64,000 bases of DNA from Rhodopirellula halodulae (lineage in GTDB: Bacteria; Planctomycetota; Planctomycetia; Pirellulales; Pirellulaceae): NCBI RefSeq assembly GCF_020966775.1, contig NZ_JAJKFV010000002.1:658269-722268 (forward strand). Reading direction: 5' to 3'. Below are positions 1-8,366 of the stretch, piece after piece. Under the pieces are notes generated by a model. The model searched no databases, had not been told where the DNA came from, and saw only the letters and a list, made by a program, of their open reading frames with translations. Each line of letters opens with the position of its first letter. The first letter of the stretch is position 1. The position numbers were made by a program, and so were the translations under genes.

Positions 1-144
1 CTCAGCCGCGGCCTGACTGAATCCGAGGCCAGCACGATGATCGTCAACGGTTTCATCGAGCCGCTCGTCAAAGAACTGCCCATGGAATACGCGGTCGAAA
101 TGAACCGCTTGATCCAATTGCAAATGGAAGGCAGCGTCGGTTAG
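1..144 (+). CDS. sufB: SufB, C-terminal end (partial)
   Basis: Only the last 47 codons are inside the window and the frame is open from base 1. The visible tail ([19 protein letters not shown], then a conserved [10 protein letters not shown] stretch) is the typical end of SufB, the scaffold subunit of the SufBCD Fe-S cluster assembly complex in the cytosol. The SufD gene follows on the same strand, as expected for a suf operon. The 5' part, including the cysteine and histidine scaffold residues, lies outside the window, so completeness cannot be judged. Confidence 0.85.
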   Translation, partial: LSRGLTESEASTMIVNGFIEPLVKELPMEYAVEMNRLIQLQMEGSVG

Positions 145-213
145 TCCACAGCCGATCCTGCAATCGCCCGTTGCTCGCGACGCCACTTAGTCGCTCTTGA
201 AATCGGTGCATTG

Positions 214-273
214 ATAGCGGAAGGGCGCGAGCCCTCCGGCGACGCACCGGGCGGCTCACGCCGCTTCGCTAAG
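214..273. repeat. Inverted pair of REP-like palindromic units
   Basis: Two related short units face each other between sufB and sufD. Unit 1 (214-239) reads TAGCGGAAGGGCGCGAGCCC plus CTCCGG. Unit 2 (247-273) is its inverse: its complement starts CTTAGCGAAGCGGCGTGAGC. Each has a small internal palindrome (GGGCGCGAGCCC; GGCGTGAGCC). Similar units occur at 1680-1706 and 5039-5066. The arrangement resembles a BIME (paired REP elements) placed in an intergenic spacer. Confidence 0.6.
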
Positions 274-351
274 ACGACCTATCGAGAGCGTTTTCGCCGA
301 GCAACGTTCCATTTCCCATCCACCGCTGAACAACCTTTTCACGTTTTCTCC

Positions 352-1662
352 ATGACCACCACTTCAACCCTCACTTTCGATGCCGCCGGTTTCGAAGCCT
401 TTCTCGCTTCGCGGAAAGACGAACCGCAATGGTTGACCGACCTGCGACGCGAATCGTTCTCGCACGCCGATGCGATGGATTGGCCCGCACGTCGTAGCGA
501 AGAATGGATTCGCACCGACATTCGCGCCTTCCAAATCAGTAAGTTCGCACCACCTGTCGAAGCTCCCGCTGGGGAAATCCCTTCCGTGCACCAGCTGCGT
601 GACGGTGTGGAGCCCGGCGGCGTTTTAGAAACTTTTGACAGCCAAGTCGTCGCAGAATCGCTCGACGAGGACTTGGCCGCGAAAGGTGTCATCTTCGGCA
701 GCCTCGAACGACTTTGTCGCGAGCAACCCGAAAAGGTTCGCCCGTATCTCTACACCGTGGTGGACCCTGACCACGACAAGTTTGCAGCCCTGCACGCAGC
801 GTTCTGGTCCGGTGGTCAGTTCCTGTATGTGCCACGTGGCGTGGTGATCGAAAAACCGATTTACCTTGGTTCCACGCTCAGCAATGGTGGCACCGACACG
901 ACGCACACGTTGATCGTTTTGGAAGATGGTGCCGAAGCAACTGTTTTGCACGAATCCAACAGCGTTGATTCGGAAGCATCCGGTTTGCACATGGGTGCCG
1001 TGGAGTTGATTCAAAAACCAGGATCTCACCTGCGATACGTCAACGTCCAGGAATGGGGCCACAAGACCTATCACTTCGCCCACCAGCAAGCCAACATCGA
1101 TCGCGACTCACAATTGCAGTGGACGATCGCCGCGATGGGTTCGGGTTTGTCGAAGGTCAACCAATCCGTTGACATGGTCGGCGAAGGTGCTGATTGCCAG
1201 GTTAACGGGGTGATGTTCACCGAGGGTCGCCAGCACTTGGCTTACCACACCCAGCAATACCACCGGGCACCCAACTGCCACAGCGACTTCTTGTACAAGT
1301 CAGCTCAGCAGGACAAGAGTCGCACGGTGTGGCGTGGGATGATCAAGGTCGACAAGATCGCTCAAAAGACCGACGGTTATCAACGCAACGATAACTTGGT
1401 CCTGTCCAATCACTCACGAGCGGACTCGATTCCCGGATTGGAAATTGAGGCCGATGACGTGCGTTGCACCCACGGCAGCACGACGGCGAAGGTCGACGAA
1501 GAACAAATCTTCTACGCTCGTTGCCGCGGCTTCACTCAAAAGGAAGCCACTCGAATGATTGTCAGCGGGTTCTTCCAGCAGATCTTCGATCGAATCACGA
1601 TCGAAAGCGTTCGCGACGCATTGGCCGCTGCCATCGCACGCCAAGTTCGCGAATACGAGTGA
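352..1662 (+). CDS. sufD: Fe-S cluster assembly protein SufD
   Basis: This 436-residue protein is a SufBD-family beta-helix subunit that pairs with SufB and SufC to build Fe-S clusters in the cytosol. The C-terminal core shows the family hallmark: a CTHGSTTAKVDEEQIFYARC segment followed by RGFTQKEATRMIVSGFF. The central region contains the PRGVVIEKPIYL and HTLIVLEDGAEATVLHE segments typical of the beta-helix. The reading frame is open upstream to a TTG at 211, but that extension would cross the palindromic repeats. The ATG at 352, giving MTTTSTLTFDAAGF, is the better start. It lies downstream of sufB, probably in one operon interrupted by a repeat-bearing spacer. Confidence 0.9.
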   Translation: MTTTSTLTFDAAGFEAFLASRKDEPQWLTDLRRESFSHADAMDWPARRSEEWIRTDIRAFQISKFAPPVEAPAGEIPSVHQLRDGVEPGGVLETFDSQVVAESLDEDLAAKGVIFGSLERLCREQPEKVRPYLYTVVDPDHDKFAALHAAFWSGGQFLYVPRGVVIEKPIYLGSTLSNGGTDTTHTLIVLEDGAEATVLHESNSVDSEASGLHMGAVELIQKPGSHLRYVNVQEWGHKTYHFAHQQANIDRDSQLQWTIAAMGSGLSKVNQSVDMVGEGADCQVNGVMFTEGRQHLAYHTQQYHRAPNCHSDFLYKSAQQDKSRTVWRGMIKVDKIAQKTDGYQRNDNLVLSNHSRADSIPGLEIEADDVRCTHGSTTAKVDEEQIFYARCRGFTQKEATRMIVSGFFQQIFDRITIESVRDALAAAIARQVREYE

Positions 1663-1679
1663 TCTCGAATTCCATTTGT

Positions 1680-1706
1680 CTTAGCGGAGTGGCGTGAGCC
1701 GCCCGA
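1680..1706 (+). repeat. REP-like palindromic unit (third copy)
   Basis: The sequence begins CTTAGCGGAGTGGCGTGAGC, immediately after sufD. It matches the complement of the 247-273 unit with a few differences and the same GGCGTGAGCC core. Confidence 0.5.
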
Positions 1707-1746
1707 TGAACCCAGAAGTCTCTCAGCCGCATTCCTGTATCCTGTA

Positions 1747-1768
1747 GCACGGTGGTCCCCCACCGTGC
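1747..1768. other. Perfect 9-bp stem hairpin after sufD
   Basis: GCACGGTGG and CCACCGTGC are separated by four bases (TCCC). It could end suf transcription, but the downstream bases (CTTCTCCC) are only weakly T-rich. It may equally be another dispersed repeat. Confidence 0.4.
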
Positions 1769-1863
1769 CTTCTCCCAGAGCGTGAGTCCAACCCGGAACG
1801 GTCAAGCGGCAGGTGAATGAATCCTGACTTACAATGGTCGGAATCATCTGCCTCGAGGACCAC

Positions 1864-2766
1864 ATGACCCCATCCCAACGTATCGCTCGATTGCAGTGGT
1901 TGTGCTGGGGCGTGATCGCGATCGGAACGGTCGTCCAATCATACAATCACGGCACCGGGCCTGAGTTGGTCGCGTTGCTGTTGATGTCGGCGGGCTTGGC
2001 TTGGTTTGTGACTTGGTCGGCGATCCAGTGCGTCCTTTGTCCCGGGCAAGTCTGGCGGAATGTCGTGCGGACCTTGGGCATGGCGTTTGGGTGCGTCATG
2101 GTTTTGGTTCTCGCGCACAAGCTGTTCGAGTGGCTTGGAGATGGAACCTATCCGTTGGACGCGTGGGAAAACGATTATGCGGTCGTCTCAGGCACTCTGT
2201 TTGCGGTTTCCATTTCCCTCATCGCCACCATGTGCTGGGTCGGCATCGCGAAATTCTTCCGCTTGCGGCTGCGTGTTTGTGTGTCTCACGAACCAATCAC
2301 CCCAGCAAAAGTTTCCGTCGCGGATCTCATGCTGTTGACCGCGGCCGTGGCAATTCACATTGCGGTCGCGCGGTGGCAGCAACAGGTGATATTCGTAAGA
2401 ACCGTCGGACTCTTTGGGCCGGGGTTTGCCTTTCTAATCATTTTGATGGGTGGGCTCGGCTCCGCGTTTCTTGGTTGGTTCATGGTGCTGATTCCAACGT
2501 GGATGTCGCTGGCTCGCCACTGGAGCCTGCGACGTCGAAATGTGATGTGGGGGAGCTTCTGGATCTGTTGGATGTTGCTTGCAACGGTAGCAATCGTCGG
2601 CAATTGGTCCGAACCGAATTTCTTCTTCAGTTTCTCACTTTTGATGGGATGGATCGTCGTCAATATCCAGATAGTACGACGGTTAATCCACCATCATCCA
2701 AATTTCATCGGGATTGCGTGGTATCGCTTGCCGAAGGCAGGGGGCCAAAAAACATCGTCTCGATGA
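1864..2766 (+). CDS. Polytopic membrane protein, unknown function
   Basis: The 300-residue product has about eight hydrophobic segments, for example LCWGVIAIGTVVQSY, ELVALLLMSAGLAWFVTW, LGMAFGCVMVLVLAH, YAVVSGTLFAVSISLIATM, FAFLIILMGGLGSAFLGWF and SFSLLMGWIVVNIQIV. It is therefore an inner-membrane protein. No catalytic motif or known family is recognised. An upstream ATG at 1834 is in frame, but the ATG at 1864 is preceded at a good distance by GAGGA, so it is preferred. The next gene, the small helical protein at 2853, lies 86 bases downstream on the same strand. Confidence 0.6.
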   Translation: MTPSQRIARLQWLCWGVIAIGTVVQSYNHGTGPELVALLLMSAGLAWFVTWSAIQCVLCPGQVWRNVVRTLGMAFGCVMVLVLAHKLFEWLGDGTYPLDAWENDYAVVSGTLFAVSISLIATMCWVGIAKFFRLRLRVCVSHEPITPAKVSVADLMLLTAAVAIHIAVARWQQQVIFVRTVGLFGPGFAFLIILMGGLGSAFLGWFMVLIPTWMSLARHWSLRRRNVMWGSFWICWMLLATVAIVGNWSEPNFFFSFSLLMGWIVVNIQIVRRLIHHHPNFIGIAWYRLPKAGGQKTSSR

Positions 2767-2852
2767 CTGTGCCTCTATCACGCAATTCGTTCTGCCTCTC
2801 GCCCAAACCCTGGCTCGTTGCAGAGCTGGTTTGGAATTGGGACAATGGAAGC

Positions 2853-3128
2853 ATGGATCAACAATCACTTCAGCGAGCCATTCGCCAGGACAAAGTCGAG
2901 CGAGCGAGGCAGATGTCTTTGGACGATCGTCTCGCTGCCGGTGCACGGTTATACGCCGAGCAACTTGCTCGGACCCGTGACTTACTACATGGCATGCATC
3001 CTGAATGGAGTATGGAAGACGTCGACGCGGAAATGAAGCGACGTCGTCGCGTCTTGAGTGACCGGGATTCGAAACGCTTCTTTCGCCAAGATCCTTCCCG
3101 AGACTCCGCTGTGGCGGATGCGACATGA
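2853..3128 (+). CDS. Small charged helical protein, partner of the nucleotidyltransferase
   Basis: This 91-residue, highly charged protein is predicted to be alpha-helical. Its pattern is MSLDDRLAAGARLYAEQLA, then a short linker HPEWSMEDVDAEMKRR and a basic tail RRRVLSDRDSKRFF. It resembles the small proteins that commonly precede DUF6036-like nucleotidyltransferases in planctomycetes, where a helix is followed by a 'P..s.edv...l..R' segment. The frame extends far upstream to 2001 as an out-of-frame overlap of the membrane gene. The ATG at 2853, after GGAAGC, is the plausible start. Its stop overlaps the next start (ATGA), so the two are translationally coupled. Confidence 0.6.
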   Translation: MDQQSLQRAIRQDKVERARQMSLDDRLAAGARLYAEQLARTRDLLHGMHPEWSMEDVDAEMKRRRRVLSDRDSKRFFRQDPSRDSAVADAT

Positions 3129-3679
3129 TAGGGTCAGACGGTAACGAAGCTGTCGCGAAGGTCGTCGCTGCGTTGAGTCAGTCCAATATCTCGTACATGC
3201 TTGTGGGATCATATTCGAGCAACGTGTACGGCGTCCCGCGTGCAACTGGCGATGCTGATTTTGTGGTCGAAATGCTTCAAGATTCAATCGCTGCGGTCGT
3301 AGAAAAACTTGGCGACGATTTTAAAGTTCAGTCGCAGGTCGAATTCGAATTGCTGACGGGGACGACTCGACGAGTCCTACAGTTTTTACCTTTTGATTTC
3401 GCGATTGAGTTGTTCGAACTGAGCGATGATCCGTTCGATCAGTCCCGATTCGAACGAAGAGTATCAGTTCAATCCAATTTGCTCGGTGGAACGGTTTGGC
3501 TTCCCAGGCCCGAGGATGTTGTGATCCAAAAACTTCGCTGGGGGCGTGCCCAAGACTTGTCTGATGTCTCCGACGTCATTGCGGTTCAGGGTGATTCGCT
3601 CGATTGGAGCTACATTCAAAACTGGACGGATCAACATGGTTCGTCGGAAGTGTTGCAACGCATACGGGATGAGTTGTAG
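3125..3679 (+). CDS. Nucleotidyltransferase-fold protein (DUF6036/MNT-like)
   Basis: This 184-residue protein has the minimal nucleotidyltransferase signature: a glycine-serine at residues 28-29 (LVGSYSSNVYG) and the paired acidic residues D43 and D45 in TGDADFVVE. The C-terminal half has the PRPEDVVIQKLRWGRAQD segment common to DUF6036/AbiEii-like proteins. Such proteins could transfer a nucleotide to a partner or be inactive. No substrate can be inferred here. It starts inside the stop codon of the small helical gene, forming a two-gene module that looks like a toxin-antitoxin or MNT/HEPN-type pair, although the partner carries no HEPN RX4-6H motif. Confidence 0.7.
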   Translation: MIGSDGNEAVAKVVAALSQSNISYMLVGSYSSNVYGVPRATGDADFVVEMLQDSIAAVVEKLGDDFKVQSQVEFELLTGTTRRVLQFLPFDFAIELFELSDDPFDQSRFERRVSVQSNLLGGTVWLPRPEDVVIQKLRWGRAQDLSDVSDVIAVQGDSLDWSYIQNWTDQHGSSEVLQRIRDEL

Positions 3680-3925
3680 CTTGAGTCGGGCACGTTGTTT
3701 GACAGCAATCGGAGTTCGCATATGGCGAGGGAGAACCGAGCAGTCAACTGCGGTGTCAGCGAAAGTGCTTGCAACGAAATCGTCAATCGACCGGTTCGCC
3801 AGTGGTGTCCGCTCTGGTCAAATCGCCCGCGAATAGACTCTGTGAGTACTTGATCAAGGCAAGCCAAAACGGATACCTGAAAGGTTCTCTCGATTTGAAT
3901 TCAAAACACACCCTCCTGGAAATAG
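3680..3925. other. Intergenic region without recognisable feature
   Basis: These 246 bases separate the nucleotidyltransferase from manA. Short open frames run through it, but none has a family resemblance or a good ribosome-binding site. Confidence 0.5.
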
Positions 3926-4924
3926 ATGGACGCTTTCATGACTTCGACACCACTGCGTTTTCGGCCGCTGCTCAAACAGACGATTTGGGGCGGACGCCGG
4001 TTGGGCGAAATGCTGAAGAAGCCGATTGGCGAAGCGAATGACTATGCCGAGAGTTGGGAGATCGTTGACCATGGCGAAGACCAAAGCGTCGTCACCGATG
4101 GCGAACTGGCGGGAAAGTCGCTTGGTGATTTGTTTGCTCATCAACGTTCATGGTTGATGGGAAACGCATGGGTCGAAGCCAGTCCGGATGCGAAAACCTT
4201 TCCGCTGCTGCTGAAGTTCTTGGACTGCAATCGAGTGTTGTCGGTCCAAGTGCATCCCGATGATGCTTACGGGGCAACGATGCAGCCGCCTGACTTGGGG
4301 AAGACCGAGGCGTGGGTGATTCTGCATAGCGAGCCCAACAGCGTGATCTATTCGGGATTGAAGGCAGGCGTCGATCGCGAATCGTTGCGAGAGATGATGG
4401 TGGCGGGCGAAACCGACCGCGCGCTGCATTCCTATCATCCTGAAGTTGGCGATTGTGTCTTCATTCCAGCGGGCACGGTGCACGCCTTGGGTGGCGGGCT
4501 GGTGGTCGCGGAAATTCAACAATCCAGCAACACAACATTTCGGTTGTTCGATTGGAACCGCTTGGACGCGTCCGGAAATTCGCGGCCGTTGCACGTCGAG
4601 CAATCTTTGGATGTCTCGGACTACGACCGTGGTCCGGTCGATCCCATTCGCAAACCGTTGGCGAGTGGCACGGATGAATTGGTGAGTTGCGACAAATTCG
4701 TTCTTCGCCGAGTGCACCAAAGCTCGCCAACCATTGCCGGTGATGATCAATGTCATCTGGTCACGGTGATCGACGGTTCGGCAACGCTTGTCTCGCGTGA
4801 TGAAGTCACGCAGCTCTCAACTGGCGAAAGCGTTTTGATTCCCGCCGCGTCAGGCGAGATGCAGCTGAAATCGAAGGAAGCAACTTGTTTGTGGATGACT
4901 CCGCCATCCGGTTCGACAACCTAG
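3926..4924 (+). CDS. manA: Mannose-6-phosphate isomerase, class I
   Basis: This 332-residue cupin metalloenzyme interconverts mannose 6-phosphate and fructose 6-phosphate, feeding mannose into glycolysis or GDP-mannose synthesis. The N-terminus (FRPLLKQTIWGGRRLG) and the zinc site are clear: VQVHPDD, KTEAWVIL and the AGTVHALGGG histidine. These are followed by the EIQQSSNTTFRLFDWNR segment of the short bacterial type. The length fits the short ManA branch. A weak GGAA precedes the ATG at 3926, and an alternative ATG lies at 3938. It appears monocistronic, with a repeat-bearing spacer downstream. Confidence 0.9.
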   Translation: MDAFMTSTPLRFRPLLKQTIWGGRRLGEMLKKPIGEANDYAESWEIVDHGEDQSVVTDGELAGKSLGDLFAHQRSWLMGNAWVEASPDAKTFPLLLKFLDCNRVLSVQVHPDDAYGATMQPPDLGKTEAWVILHSEPNSVIYSGLKAGVDRESLREMMVAGETDRALHSYHPEVGDCVFIPAGTVHALGGGLVVAEIQQSSNTTFRLFDWNRLDASGNSRPLHVEQSLDVSDYDRGPVDPIRKPLASGTDELVSCDKFVLRRVHQSSPTIAGDDQCHLVTVIDGSATLVSRDEVTQLSTGESVLIPAASGEMQLKSKEATCLWMTPPSGSTT

Positions 4925-5038
4925 CGAAACGCCTTGCAACGCCCACTGGTGCTATCTGGAACGAGTGCAGTTGGTATGTGTTTTCAGGGACCCTGAAGCT
5001 CGCGTTCTAACGCTACGCTGATGGGTATCGCTTAAAAA

Positions 5039-5066
5039 CTTAGCGGAACGGCGCAAGCCGTCTGGT
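5039..5066 (+). repeat. REP-like palindromic unit (fourth copy)
   Basis: The unit reads CTTAGCGGAACGGCGCAAGC followed by CGTCTGG. It has the same TTAGCGGA head and GGC-GYRAGCC core as the copies at 214-273 and 1680-1706. It sits in the short gap between the convergent manA and oxidoreductase genes. Confidence 0.5.
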
Positions 5067-5086
5067 GCCACGATCGAAACGTCTTG

Positions 5087-6274
5087 CTAATTGCTTTGAT
5101 ATCGATCAAGCGGATTGTCGCGATGTTTCAATGGGAACGAAACCACCGTTGCGTTTTGGCGATGTGATTCCAATGCCGCACAAATCATCTCCACCGTCAT
5201 TGCACCTTCAGCGGCACTGCACAATGGATCTCGGTCCTCAGCAATCGCATCGAGTAGGTCCCGTGCGGGATAACCATGATGCTCGACCATCTGAGTGAGA
5301 TTGGCGATCGGTTCCGGCTTGCCCGGGCCTGCTGACGATATCGGGATCCATCCTCGTGGCTCGGTCGGTGTTTCAAACGGATTTCCCGGAAGCAAATACG
5401 CCAACGTGTTTTTGTCCACATGAATCGCGATGGTGCCGCGACTGCCGATCAAACGCAGTCCAAATCCCGCGTTCTGCGTTCCATCGTTGGCGATGGAATC
5501 GAAGGTCGCCGTGACGCCGCCACGCATTTGATATCGAGCATGCAATGCGTTTCCGGCCATCTTGCCCAATCCTTCGGCTCCTTCACGAACATCAGAGGCG
5601 GTGGCAAGTCGGTCGTTTTGCATCAGAGACGCGGAACATGATTCAGGTGGTCCTGCCAAGTAGTGCATCAAATTCAGAACGTGAGAGCCCAGCACCCAGA
5701 GGTCTTCCACTCCACCGCGATGGTCGCTCTTTCCACGCCCGCGAATTTCGAGGAGCCGACCGATGGATCCGTCGGCGATCATTTGACGGATCACTGGCAA
5801 CGTGGGGTGATATCGATTGCGATGGGCGATCGCGATTTTGGCACCATGTTCCTTGGCCTCAGTGAGCAAAGAATCGGCTTCCGCAGGCGTGCGAACAAAC
5901 GGTTTCTCGACATAGATGCCTCGTGCACCTGACTGGATCGACGCCAAAACCATGTCGTGGTGCTGGTCCGCATGTCGCGGGCAAACCGCGACGATATCAG
6001 GACGAATTTCGTCCAGCATTTGCCGGTAGTCCGTGAAGCTTCGTTGAACCTTCAGCCGCTGCTGAGCCTTTTGAAGTCCTTCTTCATTGCCATCGGCAAC
6101 CGCGACTAAATCAGTCTCGGGCAGGCGTTGCCAAACACTGTCGAGCCCGTGCCCAAAATTCCCGCGACCGGTGTGACCGATTGCGACGGCTTTCAGTTTG
6201 GGCTTTGATGATTGAGCGAGTGTCGGTGTGGACACACATGCCGCTGCAGCGGCAAGGAAGTGACGACGTTGCAT
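5087..6274 (-). CDS. Gfo/Idh/MocA oxidoreductase with twin-arginine signal
   Basis: This 395-residue protein starts MQRRHFLAAAAACVSTP, a twin-arginine export signal. A Rossmann domain follows with KAVAIGHTGRGNFGHG (nucleotide-binding glycines), VAVADGNEEG and the family EKPFVRTPAEAD motif whose EKP lysine is catalytic in relatives. The C-terminal half is the alpha/beta substrate domain. Such exported sugar- or inositol-type NAD(P)-dependent dehydrogenases are abundant in planctomycetes, and the substrate cannot be told. The frame extends to 6322, but the ATG at 6274 gives the proper signal peptide. It lies 179 bases downstream of the MutS-like gene on the same strand. Confidence 0.85.
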   Translation of the reverse strand: MQRRHFLAAAAACVSTPTLAQSSKPKLKAVAIGHTGRGNFGHGLDSVWQRLPETDLVAVADGNEEGLQKAQQRLKVQRSFTDYRQMLDEIRPDIVAVCPRHADQHHDMVLASIQSGARGIYVEKPFVRTPAEADSLLTEAKEHGAKIAIAHRNRYHPTLPVIRQMIADGSIGRLLEIRGRGKSDHRGGVEDLWVLGSHVLNLMHYLAGPPESCSASLMQNDRLATASDVREGAEGLGKMAGNALHARYQMRGGVTATFDSIANDGTQNAGFGLRLIGSRGTIAIHVDKNTLAYLLPGNPFETPTEPRGWIPISSAGPGKPEPIANLTQMVEHHGYPARDLLDAIAEDRDPLCSAAEGAMTVEMICAALESHRQNATVVSFPLKHRDNPLDRYQSN

Positions 6275-6453
6275 GGAGCACGCAAATGGTGGGCGGGGAT
6301 GGTCGGTGGGGACACCGATCATAACTCAAACGCCGCATCGGGACTTTGTTCGTTCCGCTTCGAAGCTGACCACGCCTAAGACGGGCACCCCTGCTCGTCT
6401 CTTCCGGTGACGTTCGCAACAAAAGCGGCTCACCAAATCGTTGCACCTGCTGC

Positions 6454-8361
6454 CTACTGTTCGCCGAGCCCAACAATCTCCAACAGACGCAGGGCGTTGG
6501 TGGTGGGGGAGACGCCTTCGCGCATTCTGTAGTCAAACGTCATCCGTTCATCGCCGCTGGCGTCGGGCGTGACCGTTTCGCGAAAGTGAACGGTGTGAGC
6601 CATCCGTATCAACTCTTCGTCGTCTGCCAGCTCCAAATCGTGCGTGGTGATCGCTCCAACGGCTCCGGCTTCCACCAGGAAACGCAGGACCCGGGCGACC
6701 GCGATTTGTCGTTCTCGGCTGTTGGTGCCTTGGAGGATTTCATCCAGCAGGAAAAACTGGATGCGTTTCGTCTCGCCTCCATCGCGACGTTTTGACAATT
6801 CACGCGCGTGTGCTACCACGGCTGACAGGCGATTCAGTTCCGCCATGTAGTACGAGACGCCTTGGCTGAGGTCATCGCTAACTCGGATGCTGGTTCCCAT
6901 CTCGATCGGTGGCAGGCTCATCCGCCGGCAACACACCGGGCCGCCAGCCATCGCCAACGCGACATTCAATCCGGCACTGCGAAGCATGGTGCTCTTGCCC
7001 GACATGTTGCTGCCGGTGACCAGCAGCAAGGTTCCCTCCGGTCCGATTGTGACATCATTGGTCACGCGAACATGGTCTTTTAGCAGAGGGTGGCCGAGTC
7101 CTTCAAAGGTGAGCGTTGATTGGTCGTCCAGCCATTCGGGCGATGTCCAACCTTCCGCATCGTGCTGCAACGCGGCGATCGACATCAGAGCTTCCAGTTC
7201 GCCGAGGGCGTCAAACCAAGTCGGGATTTGATCCGAGTAACGCGACTTCCATTCCTCCAGACGCCGCAGGACACGAACGTCCCACAACCAGAACGCTTGC
7301 AACGGCAGGTAAAGCAAAAACGTGGAAGCGGTTTGCTTCAGCCCACCCATGCGAGCAACTTTGGCGAGTTCACGCATACCCTGCGAAGCGGATCCGGAGG
7401 AACCTTCGTCGGCAAGCAGTGCACTGCGTATTCGGGACGTTGGTCCGTTGGCATTGTCCGTTGTTTCAGGCAACCACCTCGCGGCGTCGAATAGTTCGGC
7501 GTAGTCGTTGACGCTGCGTCGGGAAGCCATCGCGATTTGGAAAATCGCAGCGACGGGGCCAAGAAAAAACGACCCAATCGCGAGGTTGATCACCGCGATT
7601 CCGATCAGAGCGTACAGGCCCAATCGCAACCAGTCCGCGTGATCGGTCATCTGCCCAACGACCATTGCAATGATGATGGCGACGGCAAGCAGGGCCGTGA
7701 AATTTCCCCAAGGAATCAGCCATCGATGAGGCGGCAACCAGTTGGGCTCTTTGGACCACTTCACGAATGATTCCGGATCTCCGGAACTGCCACCGATGTC
7801 TCGTGCCAACACGTAAAATCGAAGTCGATTGTCGGGCTGGTTCGCCAGATGCTTCACCGCCGCATGGCGATCAATCGCGATTGGCGGGTCGACGGGACTG
7901 CACAGCCAATTGGCCAGGGTTCTCACACCGGGCGTGGTGGCCGCCATCGACGTCAGTTGAAACAGGGACGCTTCGCCGACCAAATCCAAGTCGCCAGCGA
8001 GAGCCTGTTGTTCGTCGGTTAGCTGAATCTCTTGGGACCGCACGCCTACCCCGTCGCGGGCAAGCGATTGCCAATCTCGATTCAAACGAGCCTGCAATCG
8101 ATGCAGGGTACGCGATTGGTTGCGAAGCAATTCCATTCGATCGCGAACGGTTTCATTGCGTACGACGGTGACCAAAAATGCGAGCAGCGAACCACCGGCA
8201 ATGCTGGCCCAGATCACATGTTGGGTCGTGATCGCGAATCCGACCCCCAATACCAAGCCCACAAAAAAGACCATCCGCCAAATCGCGAATCGTCCATCGG
8301 TGGCTTCGAGTTCATGAAGATCACGATCGATGGTTTCGATCTGAGAGGCGTAGTCAGACAT
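6454..8361 (-). CDS. Membrane-anchored MutS-like ATPase
   Basis: This 635-residue protein has the MutS C-terminal ATPase: Walker A GSNMSGKSTMLRSAG, Walker B FFLLDEILQGTNSRERQ and the ITTHDLEL switch. It lacks the MutS N-terminal mismatch-binding domain. In its place are hydrophobic helices near the N-terminus (IWRMVFFVGLVLGVGFAIT and ASIAGGSLLAFLVTVV) and more membrane segments mid-protein (NFTALLAVAIIIAMVVG, LGLYALIGIAVINLAIG). It thus belongs to the short membrane-associated MutS-like clade, not to canonical mismatch repair. The gene begins 5 bases after the end of the polytopic membrane gene, so the two are probably co-transcribed. Confidence 0.8.
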   Translation of the reverse strand: MSDYASQIETIDRDLHELEATDGRFAIWRMVFFVGLVLGVGFAITTQHVIWASIAGGSLLAFLVTVVRNETVRDRMELLRNQSRTLHRLQARLNRDWQSLARDGVGVRSQEIQLTDEQQALAGDLDLVGEASLFQLTSMAATTPGVRTLANWLCSPVDPPIAIDRHAAVKHLANQPDNRLRFYVLARDIGGSSGDPESFVKWSKEPNWLPPHRWLIPWGNFTALLAVAIIIAMVVGQMTDHADWLRLGLYALIGIAVINLAIGSFFLGPVAAIFQIAMASRRSVNDYAELFDAARWLPETTDNANGPTSRIRSALLADEGSSGSASQGMRELAKVARMGGLKQTASTFLLYLPLQAFWLWDVRVLRRLEEWKSRYSDQIPTWFDALGELEALMSIAALQHDAEGWTSPEWLDDQSTLTFEGLGHPLLKDHVRVTNDVTIGPEGTLLLVTGSNMSGKSTMLRSAGLNVALAMAGGPVCCRRMSLPPIEMGTSIRVSDDLSQGVSYYMAELNRLSAVVAHARELSKRRDGGETKRIQFFLLDEILQGTNSRERQIAVARVLRFLVEAGAVGAITTHDLELADDEELIRMAHTVHFRETVTPDASGDERMTFDYRMREGVSPTTNALRLLEIVGLGEQ

Positions 8362-8366
8362 CCGGT

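Noticed and set aside
1747..1768. Certain intrinsic terminator after sufD
   Set aside because: The stem is perfect, but a T-run is missing and the hairpin could be a dispersed repeat, so it is listed only as a hairpin.
2001..3128. Long plus-strand frame overlapping the membrane protein gene
   Set aside because: Only its last 91 codons, from the ATG at 2853, look like a real protein; the rest is out-of-frame sequence of the membrane gene.
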